From Maribacter sp. (GTDB taxonomy: Bacteria; Bacteroidota; Bacteroidia; Flavobacteriales; Flavobacteriaceae): 64,000 nucleotides of DNA. A program made the position numbers and the translations under genes. Below the pieces are notes generated by a model. The model was not told where the DNA came from and did no database searches. It saw only the letters and a list, made by a program, of their open reading frames with translations. The stretch is taken from NCBI GenBank assembly GCA_022865355.1, contig JALHST010000272.1, forward strand, positions 21,414-85,413, read 5' to 3'. This document shows positions 25,740 to 35,669 of the stretch, one piece after another (positions within the stretch are counted from its first letter, which is position 1; each line of letters starts with the position of its first letter).

Positions 25740-28136
25740 TCACACCATGGATAATTCATTTAAATCCTCGGCAGGGACTTTATCAATAAAGTCTTTCGAG
25801 GAACCGGTTCTCCCAACTGATCGATCCCATTTCATATCTTTTTGGTAGCGGGTTATTCGATTTTCTTCCGTAGGGTCCATCACCAGCAGGTAGATCCATT
25901 CATTGTCGAGCAAACTTTTAAGATTTTCATTTCTCAGCAGTATCTCTTCTATCCAGGCCACCGGAGCTTGAATGAACACTGATAATCGCAGTGGCCGATG
26001 GTACATTTTTTCATCCGATTCCTTTACGGACTGCAGTGGAAGGCCCATTTTCAGATCGCCCCCATTGCCCTGTACGACACCAAATTTGCCGGTAACGTTT
26101 TGCGTTATCTTCGAGCCTCCACCGAATTTTTCGGTATCGACCGTCGAAAAATAGTAATGGTTATTGATCCACTGGGTCACAACCATTGGCCCTTGCAGGA
26201 TGCCTTCCAGGGCACTTCCGTTTTTATCCATTTCCCAATTATAGGAATGCAGAAAGCATTGGCCGTCAAGATTCCGGTTTTTGGTAAGCGCCCGTGGTGC
26301 GATTATAAATCCAGCATTTTTGGCCAAGCCCCATTCGGGCCTGGTTTCCGCCCAATCAAGGGCTTTCTTTCGGGCCATGGCCACGCTGTCTTTCACGACC
26401 CCCAGCCTTTCTTGGGTGGCAGTCCGCTGTGCCTTGAACAAATCTGTCCTTACCTTTTGCAAGCGTTCCTGATGTGAATCAGGAACTTTAGAGGCGAATA
26501 CTACGATTTCATCGGTGGTGGTATTGTGTTCCGCACCTATGAAAAAGGTATCCGCTGGAATCTTAAGATCAAAATTGTCCTCCAATGCTATTCTCACTTC
26601 AGGTAGGTTGGCCAATTTAGCCAGCATCCTGGCATTATGCCTACCGGGGCTCGCGGCGCAGGCTCCACAGTCCAAACTGGAACCAAACGGATTGTTCGTC
26701 GAATGACTACCATGCCCCACAAAGAATACCAATGGCGCAAAATGTTTCAAGCCCGTAAGGTCGAAAGCGGATTTTACCAGGGCCGTTTTTTCATTCAATG
26801 GAATACCAACGATCAAATCCTCTTTACTATTCGCGGTATCGATTTCGGGTTCACAAATGTTTTCGTGGGAGGGGGTATTTTTTCCGTTCAAGCGATGGAA
26901 ATACCCGGGAAGTAATGTCCGTAACAGTAAAGATATCCCATAATGCGCCCCGGATCCTTCCACATAGCCAAATGCCGAAGGAAGCATATTTTTCATGCGT
27001 TTCAGAAAATACTGGCGGAATTTTAAAACTTCGTTTTTTCTTTTGTATTTCGATAGTTTTTCCAGATTGCCTTTCTGGAGAATTTCGACTACTTTATAGG
27101 TAGAAGATACAATGGGCGGGCAGGATTTACGGATCAGGCCATCGCTCAAGTTCTGATAATCCATCGCGATACCGAAAAATCCGGCATAGCCGTAGGTTTC
27201 ATAATTTCCCTTGGATTCAATATGCCTTCTGATCGCTTCCGATCGGGTGTCGATGCAAAGGACCATTTGGGCATCTGGAACGGGTCCTTCATTTTCCGAT
27301 GCTTCCAAAGTCATCGATTTTTGCGTCAAACTATTCACAAGTCGGTTTTGCCAGCTCTTTTCCCAAGCCTTCAACCATATAAGTTGAAGATTTGATATAG
27401 GTAGTATTTCCGTTTTATCGGTCTTAGGTAGCATTTCGGCCTTTATATGTTTGGCAATCCATAGGCGCACCGCCAAATAATCTTCCAAAGTAATCGGATA
27501 TTCCATATGCCAGAAGGAGTTGGCCTCTTTGCGGTATTTAATATATCCCGTCCATCCCGGTAAAGCGGCCAGATGGTAGGTAAAGATGCTGATATGCTCT
27601 TTTTCCGGATACTCTTTTAATATTTCAGCCAGCGCATCTGAACCCGATTTTGGCAAGTCCTTGCGAGAGTTTATACCAAGTTCTCCATCGTAGATGGCCA
27701 ATTTCCGCCAGGCGTTATAAAACCCTTCATTTTTATAGGGCATTTCCCATTCCGCCAGACCTTCGTCCATGAAAGCAGCAAGCCACTTCGCCATAATCCT
27801 GTCCAAATCGTGGTTGATATTTTTCTCCATGACCGTTTTCTGCGATTCCATTTGGCGTAAATACCATTCCGGCGATTCAGACATTCCGTTCTCCTCGAGG
27901 AGGGTAAGCAGCTCGTTTTCATCGATCTCTTTTTGTTCCCAAGCCTGGCGGTAGAGTGAAGCTCCAGGGAACACTCTTGCGCCCATATGTTTTTCCACAC
28001 GCCGTACCGCTTTTTCGAAAGGGATGTCTTCATAACCCGATAACGGATTTGAAGTTACAAAAGCGTATAACGGCCAGGTTTTTCCAACGAGTTTAGCTGC
28101 ATTGTCAATATTTTTCTGAAGGGGTTCGTGGATCAT
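25740..28136 (-). CDS. dabA: DabA, zinc subunit of the DAB inorganic-carbon transporter (DUF2309)
   Basis: Protein of 798 residues. DabA has a beta-carbonic-anhydrase-like zinc site and, with the membrane protein DabB, couples an ion gradient to one-way hydration of CO2 to bicarbonate in the cytoplasm. The predicted zinc site is visible: Cys294 and Asp296 (VLCIDTRSEAIRRHIE), His475 (FVGHGSHSTNNPFGSSLDCG) and Cys490. The N-terminus WPLYAFVTSNPLSGYEDIPF is also a family hallmark. Length is normal. It lies 3 bp downstream of dabB in an operon that faces a LysR-type regulator gene. Confidence 0.92.
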   Translation of the reverse strand: MIHEPLQKNIDNAAKLVGKTWPLYAFVTSNPLSGYEDIPFEKAVRRVEKHMGARVFPGASLYRQAWEQKEIDENELLTLLEENGMSESPEWYLRQMESQKTVMEKNINHDLDRIMAKWLAAFMDEGLAEWEMPYKNEGFYNAWRKLAIYDGELGINSRKDLPKSGSDALAEILKEYPEKEHISIFTYHLAALPGWTGYIKYRKEANSFWHMEYPITLEDYLAVRLWIAKHIKAEMLPKTDKTEILPISNLQLIWLKAWEKSWQNRLVNSLTQKSMTLEASENEGPVPDAQMVLCIDTRSEAIRRHIESKGNYETYGYAGFFGIAMDYQNLSDGLIRKSCPPIVSSTYKVVEILQKGNLEKLSKYKRKNEVLKFRQYFLKRMKNMLPSAFGYVEGSGAHYGISLLLRTLLPGYFHRLNGKNTPSHENICEPEIDTANSKEDLIVGIPLNEKTALVKSAFDLTGLKHFAPLVFFVGHGSHSTNNPFGSSLDCGACAASPGRHNARMLAKLANLPEVRIALEDNFDLKIPADTFFIGAEHNTTTDEIVVFASKVPDSHQERLQKVRTDLFKAQRTATQERLGVVKDSVAMARKKALDWAETRPEWGLAKNAGFIIAPRALTKNRNLDGQCFLHSYNWEMDKNGSALEGILQGPMVVTQWINNHYYFSTVDTEKFGGGSKITQNVTGKFGVVQGNGGDLKMGLPLQSVKESDEKMYHRPLRLSVFIQAPVAWIEEILLRNENLKSLLDNEWIYLLVMDPTEENRITRYQKDMKWDRSVGRTGSSKDFIDKVPAEDLNELSMV

Positions 28137-28138
28137 AC

Positions 28139-29596
28139 TTACTTGTATTTATATAGCAAAATTGACTTTTTATAGGGTCGGGATATGTTCAATAGTTTTA
28201 CGTAAAGCCAGGGCACCCTTTGGTAAATACCCAATTTCATAATAAAGAAACCTATCAGGAACACGATTCCGAACATAATCTGTATGGCAGTGAGCTGCAA
28301 GGGTACGACGACCATCGGCATATCGGCCATCAATACGGTAACGCCATTGTAGATGAGCGCATAAATGCCTATGCCCGAGATGAAAAGTATGGAAGGCAGC
28401 AACGCTTTTTGCAAAATCGACAGGCTTTGCTCTTTTACGATGTTGTAGGTAGCCTGCCCTACTGTAATGGCTACTATAAGTGTTAGAAAAATACCGCTAT
28501 CCACGGCCGTTCCTTTTCCGGTTAGCAGCGCGAATAGAACGGCTCCAAGGATACCAAAAAACAGCACTACGAAGGCTTGGAGAGGCCGGATCCTAATCTG
28601 CAAAGGTTTCTGGGGCTTTGAATTTTCGATACCTTCCCCAGCGGAAAGGAACAAATAGGCCTTATAGAATCCATGCAAAATTAGATGTGCGACGGCCGCA
28701 TTGAAAAAACCGAGGCCACATTGCATGATCATAAAACCCATCTGCGCAATGGTGGAACAGGCCAGTTTTTGTTTTACGGTTACCTGAAGTAGTTTGGTAA
28801 ATTGGGCGATTATGGCGGTAAACCCACCGATGATAAAAAGAAGGGTTAAGGTATTCGAGGCAAACAAAAGAGTGGAAAACAGTGTCAACAGGATTCCGGC
28901 GCCGTTTACGAATCCGGCGTGCATCAACGCCGATGCGGGCGTTGGGGCGGTCATGGCCGAAAGTAACCAACGGTGGAAAGGATACATCGCCGACTGAATG
29001 ATAGCGGCGATAATTATGCACGCCGCCGCTATAAAAATTATAGATTGGGGCAAACCGTTCAATGCAGAAATCAGGCCGCTTATCGTAAACTCGTTACTTT
29101 TAAAGGCCAATAACAAAACCCCTGCACTCAAAAAAAACGTCCCTGCCATGAAATACTTTTGGGCAAACTTTGAAGCTTCACCCGCCTCTCCCCAATCAGA
29201 ATCAATACCAATCAACCGGGCCATAAAAAGGCCCATGGCAAGCCAGGAAAGCAGCAATAACAAAACATGGTTAGACATTACAAGGAGCATTACCGAAATG
29301 GTGAAACCAAGGCAAAGGCCCATGAAGCCATTTTGATACCTGAATCCCTTAAGATAGTTGCCTGCATAGCTGCTTACAACCGCGCTAAAGAAGGTTACCG
29401 TGGTCCAGATCAGTAAAGTGAAACCATTGATCCGGAAAATACCATGCCAGTCCCATTCCTGAATATTGGGAAAATGGGTAATTAGGTACCCTAGATTTCC
29501 CGAAAACAGTGCCCATAAAAAAAGAGTGGCTATTTTGGAAAAGATTGAAGATTGGGTTTGTTTGCTTTTTTCGGTCGAATTATTTTCAAGATTCAT
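28139..29596 (-). CDS. dabB: DabB, NuoL/MrpA-like membrane subunit of the DAB transporter
   Basis: Protein of 485 residues with about 13 TM segments. It belongs to the proton-conducting antiporter-like family of complex I (NuoL/M/N). Family signs are HRWLLSAMTAPTPASALMHA with the following GAGILL helix, plus the Lys-containing helix near LACSTIAQMGFMIMQCGLG and the later LHGFYKAYLFLSAGE. A short form lacking the long lateral helix of NuoL is typical of DabB. Together with DabA it would form the energised CO2-to-bicarbonate complex in the inner membrane. Confidence 0.9.
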   Translation of the reverse strand: MNLENNSTEKSKQTQSSIFSKIATLFLWALFSGNLGYLITHFPNIQEWDWHGIFRINGFTLLIWTTVTFFSAVVSSYAGNYLKGFRYQNGFMGLCLGFTISVMLLVMSNHVLLLLLSWLAMGLFMARLIGIDSDWGEAGEASKFAQKYFMAGTFFLSAGVLLLAFKSNEFTISGLISALNGLPQSIIFIAAACIIIAAIIQSAMYPFHRWLLSAMTAPTPASALMHAGFVNGAGILLTLFSTLLFASNTLTLLFIIGGFTAIIAQFTKLLQVTVKQKLACSTIAQMGFMIMQCGLGFFNAAVAHLILHGFYKAYLFLSAGEGIENSKPQKPLQIRIRPLQAFVVLFFGILGAVLFALLTGKGTAVDSGIFLTLIVAITVGQATYNIVKEQSLSILQKALLPSILFISGIGIYALIYNGVTVLMADMPMVVVPLQLTAIQIMFGIVFLIGFFIMKLGIYQRVPWLYVKLLNISRPYKKSILLYKYK

Positions 29597-29732
29597 TTGT
29601 AGGATTTAAAGATGTTTGCTTACTATTTAGCCATTAGGGCGCATTGCGAATATTTTGGACATTCATTCTTGTAAGGAGTATAATTTTCGATACGTTTGAT
29701 TTCTATAGCGCTTTTGTCCTCGTTTTTCGCAC

Positions 29733-30041
29733 TCAGTCAGAAACGGTAATTTCAAGGATGCCATTTATTTTTAATTTCTGTCCAAGATCTCTGGTTTTTG
29801 CCATAAATTCACTTGCGATCTTCTTTTCGTTCACCAACTCCTTGATCCGCCCATCCAGTAGGTCGGTTTTGTATTCGTGATTCCCTTCCCAAATTTGAAG
29901 CCTTTGTATTTTATGAAAGTTTATTTTTTCATCTATTAGGGACATAATGACTTGAGAGGCTTCCGTTGCAGTAAACTCACCTTTTACCAATTGAATTATT
30001 TGGGTTGTTTTTTCCGTCTTACCTAATTCTTTTGTTTCCAT
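29733..30041 (-). CDS. Small conserved protein upstream of dabB, unknown
   Basis: Protein of 102 residues, hydrophilic and predicted mostly helical (TEKTTQIIQLVKGEFTATEA, KIQRLQIWEGNHEYKTDLLD, RIKELVNEKKIASEFMAKTR). No motif is recognised. It is the first gene of the leftward dab operon, 136 bp upstream of dabB, and faces the LysR gene across 112 bp. Operon position suggests an accessory or regulatory role in inorganic-carbon uptake, which is inference only. Confidence 0.65.
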   Translation of the reverse strand: METKELGKTEKTTQIIQLVKGEFTATEASQVIMSLIDEKINFHKIQRLQIWEGNHEYKTDLLDGRIKELVNEKKIASEFMAKTRDLGQKLKINGILEITVSD

Positions 30042-30153
30042 TGTATTTATTTTTTGCGGTTTTATCTTTCGAATTTCTTGTTCGGCGCAAAGTTTAAACT
30101 TTAATATTATTTATTTTTATTTATATTAGTTATAGTATACATAAACATTATTT
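30042..30153. promoter_or_regulatory. Divergent dab/LysR control region
   Basis: This AT-rich 112-bp spacer separates the dab operon from the divergent LysR gene, the standard layout for LysR control. It holds candidate dyads, for example ATAAA-CATTA-TTTAT just before the regulator ATG, and TTATAGTATACATAA with a T-n11-A spacing. The exact operator cannot be fixed. Confidence 0.4.
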
Positions 30154-31095
30154 ATGAATTATACATTACATCAATTGCAGATATTTTTAAAAATAGCTCA
30201 AATACAAAGTGTTACAAAGGCTGCCGAAGAGCTACACTTGACCCAACCCGCAGTTTCGTTCCAGCTAAAAAATTTTCAGGATCAGTTTCCAATTCCGCTT
30301 ACCGAAGTTGTGGGTCGAAAACTTTATATTACAGATTTTGGAAAGGAAATGGCTCAGGCGGCCGAGAAAATTATCAACGAAGTCTATGCCATTAATTACA
30401 AAACCTTGGCATACCAAGGGGAGCTTTCCGGACGGCTGAAAATTTCTGTGGTTTCGACGGGAAAATATGTGATGCCCTACTTTTTATCCAGCTTTATGAA
30501 ATTAAATCAGGGAGTAGAGCTAATAATTGACGTGACCAATAAAGCGAGGGTAGTGGAAAGTTTGGAATTAAACGAAGTCGATTTCGCGCTGGTTTCGGTC
30601 TTGCCAAAAAAACTTAAAGTCGAAAGGGTGCAACTCATGCAGAACCGGCTTTTTTTTGTTGCCAATAAGGAGTTGAAATTCAAAACAGCCCCTACTAAAA
30701 AAAAATTGTTCGAAGACCTTCCCCTGATTTATCGTGAGCAGGGAGCGGCCACTAGAAATGCCATGGAAAATTTTATTTCGAAGAACAATCTTTCGGTACG
30801 GAAGAAGATAGAGCTGACTTCAAATGAGGCGGTCAAACAAGCTGTAATTTCTGGTCTAGGATGTTCCATTATGCCCTTGATCGGTATAAAAAACGAATTA
30901 AAAAACCAAGATTTGCAAATCGTACCGGTCAAAGGCCTCCCCATTAGCACGGCATGGAATCTGATATGGCTTAAATCAAAAAAATTATCGCCCGCTGCTC
31001 TGGCATATCTCGATTTTATAAAGGCCGAGAAAGAAGGGATTATACGCGACAGATTTTCATGGATCAATGACTATTTGCCTAATCAGGACCTCTAA
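30154..31095 (+). CDS. LysR-type transcriptional regulator of the dab operon
   Basis: Protein of 313 residues. N-terminal winged helix-turn-helix at 1-65 (LHQLQIFLKIAQIQSVTKAA, ELHLTQPAVSFQLKNFQDQF), followed by a periplasmic-binding-protein-like effector domain (GRLKISVVSTGKYVMPYFLS; SNEAVKQAVISGLGCSIMPL). It resembles CbbR-type LysR regulators, which commonly accompany carbon-concentrating genes. Divergent placement makes the dab operon its likely target. The effector is unknown. Confidence 0.88.
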   Translation: MNYTLHQLQIFLKIAQIQSVTKAAEELHLTQPAVSFQLKNFQDQFPIPLTEVVGRKLYITDFGKEMAQAAEKIINEVYAINYKTLAYQGELSGRLKISVVSTGKYVMPYFLSSFMKLNQGVELIIDVTNKARVVESLELNEVDFALVSVLPKKLKVERVQLMQNRLFFVANKELKFKTAPTKKKLFEDLPLIYREQGAATRNAMENFISKNNLSVRKKIELTSNEAVKQAVISGLGCSIMPLIGIKNELKNQDLQIVPVKGLPISTAWNLIWLKSKKLSPAALAYLDFIKAEKEGIIRDRFSWINDYLPNQDL

Positions 31096-31412
31096 AAAAT
31101 TGATTTGCCCTATCCTGTGTTGAACGCCAGGAACCTGAAAAAGGCCTCAGGCATACCCTTGGAAAATTCATAATAAAATATGGCTACGGCAATTGGCCTT
31201 CGCAGCTTATTCCTTTATTCTTTGGCAATTCCGTGACTAGCCCGCAAGAACAATGAACGCAATATTTTAAGAGGTGTGGTTTGGTCGTAGCCATCGGAAA
31301 ACCAGGACGGACTTATATCTCGCCTAGTCAATACCAGTCAGTGCTAAAAACGAGAAAAGCCATTCACGAAATTGGCGGTTTAAAAGAACAGATATTTCTT
31401 TCTTCCGAACGC
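31096..31412. other. Intergenic stretch, nothing recognised
   Basis: Gap of 317 bp between the convergent LysR and C92 peptidase genes. I see no gene, no RNA and only weak hairpins. Confidence 0.4.
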
Positions 31413-32873
31413 TTAATGTGTTACACTCGCTTCCGCCATTCGCACCATTTCCCAGTAGGGCGGCACATAGCTGTTTTCTGCCTCGAAAGCTTTTATTTTC
31501 TGGGCGGTCAATATTTTGCATTTTTGGAATTGGTCGACAAAATCAGTGTTCTTCAAAGCCGTCACGGCGTCCATTCCTTCCGGGATGACCCCTTCCTTCC
31601 CAATGGTATTCATCAAAAAGGAATACGCCTTGATAATTCTTGCAATGGGCAGCATCCAACCATTGTAATCGAGTTTTTCACCGGCATTGGCACGGGCTAA
31701 TAAGGCATCCATAACCGCATTGTCCAAATGATCCTGAAAAAGAACTTCCTTGTCCCGCCATTCGGCCACTACGCTGAGCATTGGGTCGTATTCAAGATCG
31801 GAGGGCATTTGGGTCACGAAATGCTCGACCCCAAAGTTGTGTAGCCAATCCATGATCCCATTTGACGAGATGGTCGACTCAAACTCCCATAAACGGATCC
31901 CAAACTGTTTGTAGGCATAGGACCCAACCTCTGAACAGAACATGGCCGAGGCATCGTAATAGTCCATTTTAAAGTCATAGGGAATATGCCGCGTTTGGGA
32001 TTCGTTAAAAATATAGGACGAAGCCTGTTGAGGGAGCATCGGGTTCGCGGTCATTTGCGCCAGATCGGCCCGAGGCCTCATCACCATAAACCGTAGTTTT
32101 TTATCCTTTAAATACCCCTCCAAGCGAGCGATGGCCACCCCTTTTTCAATATGGGCCTCCACCAAATAGGGCTTGTAGGTCTCCTTTTCCACATAGATCA
32201 TGGCTACGTGCGAAAAATTACCTGGATAGTCATTCCCTCGTGAGATAAAAGCAGAAACCTCGGCGCCGCCCCGACTGACGAGCAGATCACCACTATGCAC
32301 CTGTATTCCCAAGATTTCAACGGATGGAGTGACCGATGGTTCGTCTGACACATATAGGGTGGAGACAAACTGTGCAGTGTTGGCTTGTAGCAAGATCTCC
32401 TCCACGGCAGCCCGAAGGCCATACAAAATGCGGTACGTTCGATTCCTTGCATCGGCACTGCCCATATCCCAAGACTGGGAATCTAATTTGATTTTTTTCC
32501 GCACCCGATTATAAAAACCGATGTACCAATCCGATTTGTTTTCCTGTGCGGCGATGAGCGGGGCAATCTCAAAAAATTGTTGTTCCACCAAGTCGTAAAA
32601 ACCGGCGTTAGCTTGCAGGGTCTTCCCTTTATGGGTGTCGAGTATGCTATCGACTTCCAGGGTCTTCTGCCGTACGATGATATCCAAGGTGGCAGCGGGC
32701 ATTTTTTTGGCGCCGAGGAAGCTATTTTCCAGTTTTTTCCAAAGCGCATCTTGATTCCAAACAAAAGGGATTCGGGTAGCCTTTTGGGGTTCATCACGTT
32801 TCTGGGGCATCGGCACAAGTAGCAGGCCATACAGCCCGGTAATACCTAGTATGAATTTGAACAATTTCTTCAT
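31413..32873 (-). CDS. YiiX/YebB-like papain-fold cysteine hydrolase (C92 type)
   Basis: Protein of 486 residues with an N-terminal signal or membrane segment (LFKFILGITGLYGLLLV). The permuted NlpC/P60-like domain is seen at about 190-340: GIQVHSGDLLVSRGGAEVSA, then NFSHVAMIYVEKETYKPYLV with the catalytic His in FSHVAM, and SAMFCSEVGSYAYKQFGI with the catalytic Cys in FCSEV. The N-terminal 185 residues are helical and not recognised; the C-terminal 120 are also helical. Family members are amidases or hydrolases acting on peptides or lipids. The specific substrate is unknown. Confidence 0.8.
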   Translation of the reverse strand: MKKLFKFILGITGLYGLLLVPMPQKRDEPQKATRIPFVWNQDALWKKLENSFLGAKKMPAATLDIIVRQKTLEVDSILDTHKGKTLQANAGFYDLVEQQFFEIAPLIAAQENKSDWYIGFYNRVRKKIKLDSQSWDMGSADARNRTYRILYGLRAAVEEILLQANTAQFVSTLYVSDEPSVTPSVEILGIQVHSGDLLVSRGGAEVSAFISRGNDYPGNFSHVAMIYVEKETYKPYLVEAHIEKGVAIARLEGYLKDKKLRFMVMRPRADLAQMTANPMLPQQASSYIFNESQTRHIPYDFKMDYYDASAMFCSEVGSYAYKQFGIRLWEFESTISSNGIMDWLHNFGVEHFVTQMPSDLEYDPMLSVVAEWRDKEVLFQDHLDNAVMDALLARANAGEKLDYNGWMLPIARIIKAYSFLMNTIGKEGVIPEGMDAVTALKNTDFVDQFQKCKILTAQKIKAFEAENSYVPPYWEMVRMAEASVTH

Positions 32874-33069
32874 GGGTGCAATCGGTTGGATGAAGGTACT
32901 GAATATACGGGGGCACTATTTTTTGTCAGCACACAATTTTTGTAGGAAAAATCTGTTATTATTTCTTCAGATGACCTTTTATCCCTTTTAATAGTATTTT
33001 GTCTCTTTTTATAAAATTAATGTATTGAATGCTGGTTTATAGTATAGATGAACCACGAAACCCCCCGTT

Positions 33070-33639
33070 ATGAAGTGCAACTTACGATTTAAATCCTACA
33101 TGCAATTCGCTTGGATCCTTCTTTTGACACCCATTTTTACAACAGCCCAATGTGAGCTTTTTAAAAGCGAAATAAAAGGCGTTAAAAACAATGTAACCCT
33201 AGTAAGCCAGCTTGTCGATTCGCTGCAGACGTATGCCGAATCGGCCGCGTTTGCTGCCCAATTTAACAGTGCCCGTACCGATGTTCGGACTGTGGAGCTT
33301 TTAACAGGCTTGGTTTTAAATGCTTCGGACGAGGCAGTGTCCATGGCCTCAGAGGCACAATACTATTCAGAGGTCTGTAACATTGCCGAAGTAAAAAGTT
33401 ATACCATCGACGCCGAGAGCTATGCCATCGACGCCCGTGACTTTGCCAATGAAGCGTTTGAAAATGCCAAAAAAGCGAATTCAGCCAAAAATTTAGGGGA
33501 TATGCATTACTATATGCGAAAATCGCTGAATGCCAGTAGGGAGGCCCAAAAATCTGCCGATGACGCCGCTTATGCCTCCTCGATCGCCCGCATGAGTTGC
33601 ACGCACGATGATGCCCACGGAATCGGAAGCGACGACTAG
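33070..33639 (+). CDS. Secreted Ala-rich helical protein, unknown
   Basis: Protein of 189 residues with a cleavable signal peptide (FAWILLLTPIFTTAQC). The mature chain is a single long Ala, Ser and Asp rich helical array with repeated segments (YAESAAFAAQFNSARTD, EAVSMASEAQYYSEVC, IDAESYAIDARDFANEAF, SREAQKSADDAAYASSIA). The periodicity of about 11-15 residues suggests an antiparallel helical bundle. Four Cys residues may form disulfides. No family is recognised. A terminator follows. Confidence 0.7.
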   Translation: MKCNLRFKSYMQFAWILLLTPIFTTAQCELFKSEIKGVKNNVTLVSQLVDSLQTYAESAAFAAQFNSARTDVRTVELLTGLVLNASDEAVSMASEAQYYSEVCNIAEVKSYTIDAESYAIDARDFANEAFENAKKANSAKNLGDMHYYMRKSLNASREAQKSADDAAYASSIARMSCTHDDAHGIGSDD

Positions 33640-33676
33640 TAGGAATTTGTAAAAGCCTATTAAAATAATAATCAAG

Positions 33677-33706
33677 AGCCCGGTAACCTTTGGTTGCGGG
33701 CTTTTT
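33677..33706 (+). terminator. Intrinsic terminator
   Basis: AGCCCGGTAACC/GGTTGCGGGCT stem with a TTT loop and six T residues, 37 bp after the helical-protein gene. Confidence 0.8.
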
Positions 33707-33766
33707 TGGTTAAAAGGACTTTTTCACGGGATATGCGATGATTCCTTCAACTGAAAGTGGGACCGT

Positions 33767-35584
33767 TCAAGAATATATTTCCTGGATTTCATTATTGTAT
33801 TTCTCCCGGATCACCCGTCTTTTAAGCTTTAAGGTGGGGGTAAGCTCCGCTTCGGAGCCGTCTTCCCGTATGGGCAACCAGACGCCGGGGACCAAACGGA
33901 ATTTCTTGATTTGTTCAATATGACCGAATTCGGGATTGTAGGCATCGATTACTTTTTGATATTTCCTGATAATACGATCCTGTTGTATCATGTCCTCCAG
34001 ATGCGTCCAGGGAATATTTTTATGAAGGCACCAGTTTTTTAGCCCTTGTTCGGAAGGTACGATCAGTGCCGAGACGAATTTCTGCTTATCGCCGATGACC
34101 ATGATCTGATCGATGATAAAATTTTCCTTGATCCTGTTTTCAATAGGTGCCGGGGCCACATATTTCCCGCCGGAGGTTTTCAGCAACTCTTTCTTTCTGT
34201 CGGTTATTTTGAGAAATTCCTTGCCCCCTGGACCCTTGACCAGCTTTCCGACATCGCCCGTACAAAACCATTTTTTACCATCGATTAGCTTGAACACCTG
34301 CGCATTGATTTCCGGTTTTTTGTAATAGCCCGACATGACATTGGGCCCCATCGCCAGTATCTCGCCTTCATCTTCCTTATACTCCCCCGAGCTCTTGTCG
34401 ATATATAATTCCACCCCAGGAATGACATAGCCTACCGTGCCGATGACACATCCTCCGGGTTCAAGACTATTGATGGTCAAGGTGGGAGAAGTTTCGGTTA
34501 AACCGTAGGCCTCCCTGACATTGATGCCCGCAGCGCAAAATATGCGTAGGATCTGCAAGGGACAGGGCGCCGAACCGGTGACGATCAAGCGTACATTTCC
34601 CCCAAGGGCCGCCCGCCATTTGTCGAAAATAAGGGTATCGGCCATTTTCCATTTTAGTTTTTTGACACCGGATAATTTTTGGTCAATTTCATATGTATCG
34701 GTCAGCCGCAACGCCCAAAAGAAAAGTGCCTTTTTTACACCTTTTAGGGCCAGGCCTTTATTATAAATGGCCTCGTATATTTTTTCCAACAATCTTGGAA
34801 CTGTGGTAAATGCCACCGGTCGTACTGATGCCAAATCCCCATTCGGGCCACTTAAGTTGTCGGTACCACAAAAGTAGATAGACGAACCTTCATGGAACCA
34901 GGCGAATGAAACCGCCCTTTCATAAATATGGCATAAGGGAAGAAAACTCAATACCTTTTCGCCAGGCTTCACGAATAAAAATTTTGAAGTCTCCACAATA
35001 ACATGCATGACATTGTTATGGGTGAGCATCACCCCTTTCGGATTCCCGGTGGTTCCCGAGGTATAAATAATAGTGACCAGGTCTTCCCCGGTACTTTTTT
35101 TCTTGATTTCTTCAACTTTGGCTAGGCCCTTGGCGTCAAATATTTCTTCCCAATAAGGCCTTCCCGCTACCTTATCAAAAGTGTAAATGCGCTTTAAGCC
35201 CGGTACATTTTTTTGGGTCGACGACAATTTATCATACAAATCGCCTCCACCACAGAAGGCCGCCTTTACTTCAGCCTCATTCAAGATATATTCAAATTCC
35301 GAAATACTAATGGTAGGGTACAACGGAATACTAATGAGTCCGGCCATTTGCAGGGCGAAATCCATAATGACCCATTCGGGTCGGTTTTTGTAGATTACAA
35401 GCGCCACCTTGTCCCCGGGTTTATAACCGAGTTTCACAAGGCCCGAGGCGGCCTGTTCGGCATACATTTTTACGTCGTTCGTGCTATACGATTTCCAATT
35501 GCCGCTCGCATCGCGGGCGCTCATGGAGGCATCGAGTGGGTTCGTATCGTATTGGCGGTACAGGAGATCAAAAAGGCGGGTCAT
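33767..35584 (-). CDS. Long-chain acyl-CoA synthetase (AMP-forming)
   Basis: Protein of 605 residues, FadD15/ACSBG-like. The P-loop motif TIIYTSGTTGNPKGVMLTHN, the A5 region REAYGLTETSPTLTIN, the A7 region WFCTGDVGKL and the A8-A10 parts ITDRKKELLKTSGGKYVAP (catalytic Lys region near the C-terminus) are all visible. It activates a carboxylic acid to its CoA thioester. Last gene of the leftward lipid cluster; 85 bp separate it from the MaoC gene. Chain-length specificity cannot be read from sequence. Confidence 0.9.
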   Translation of the reverse strand: MTRLFDLLYRQYDTNPLDASMSARDASGNWKSYSTNDVKMYAEQAASGLVKLGYKPGDKVALVIYKNRPEWVIMDFALQMAGLISIPLYPTISISEFEYILNEAEVKAAFCGGGDLYDKLSSTQKNVPGLKRIYTFDKVAGRPYWEEIFDAKGLAKVEEIKKKSTGEDLVTIIYTSGTTGNPKGVMLTHNNVMHVIVETSKFLFVKPGEKVLSFLPLCHIYERAVSFAWFHEGSSIYFCGTDNLSGPNGDLASVRPVAFTTVPRLLEKIYEAIYNKGLALKGVKKALFFWALRLTDTYEIDQKLSGVKKLKWKMADTLIFDKWRAALGGNVRLIVTGSAPCPLQILRIFCAAGINVREAYGLTETSPTLTINSLEPGGCVIGTVGYVIPGVELYIDKSSGEYKEDEGEILAMGPNVMSGYYKKPEINAQVFKLIDGKKWFCTGDVGKLVKGPGGKEFLKITDRKKELLKTSGGKYVAPAPIENRIKENFIIDQIMVIGDKQKFVSALIVPSEQGLKNWCLHKNIPWTHLEDMIQQDRIIRKYQKVIDAYNPEFGHIEQIKKFRLVPGVWLPIREDGSEAELTPTLKLKRRVIREKYNNEIQEIYS

Positions 35585-35669
35585 TATTCAGTATTTTTAG
35601 TTTGGTCAGGGGGGAATGCTTTGCCACCAGCATCCACAGGATGGATAGCAATTGCTTAAATTACAAAAA

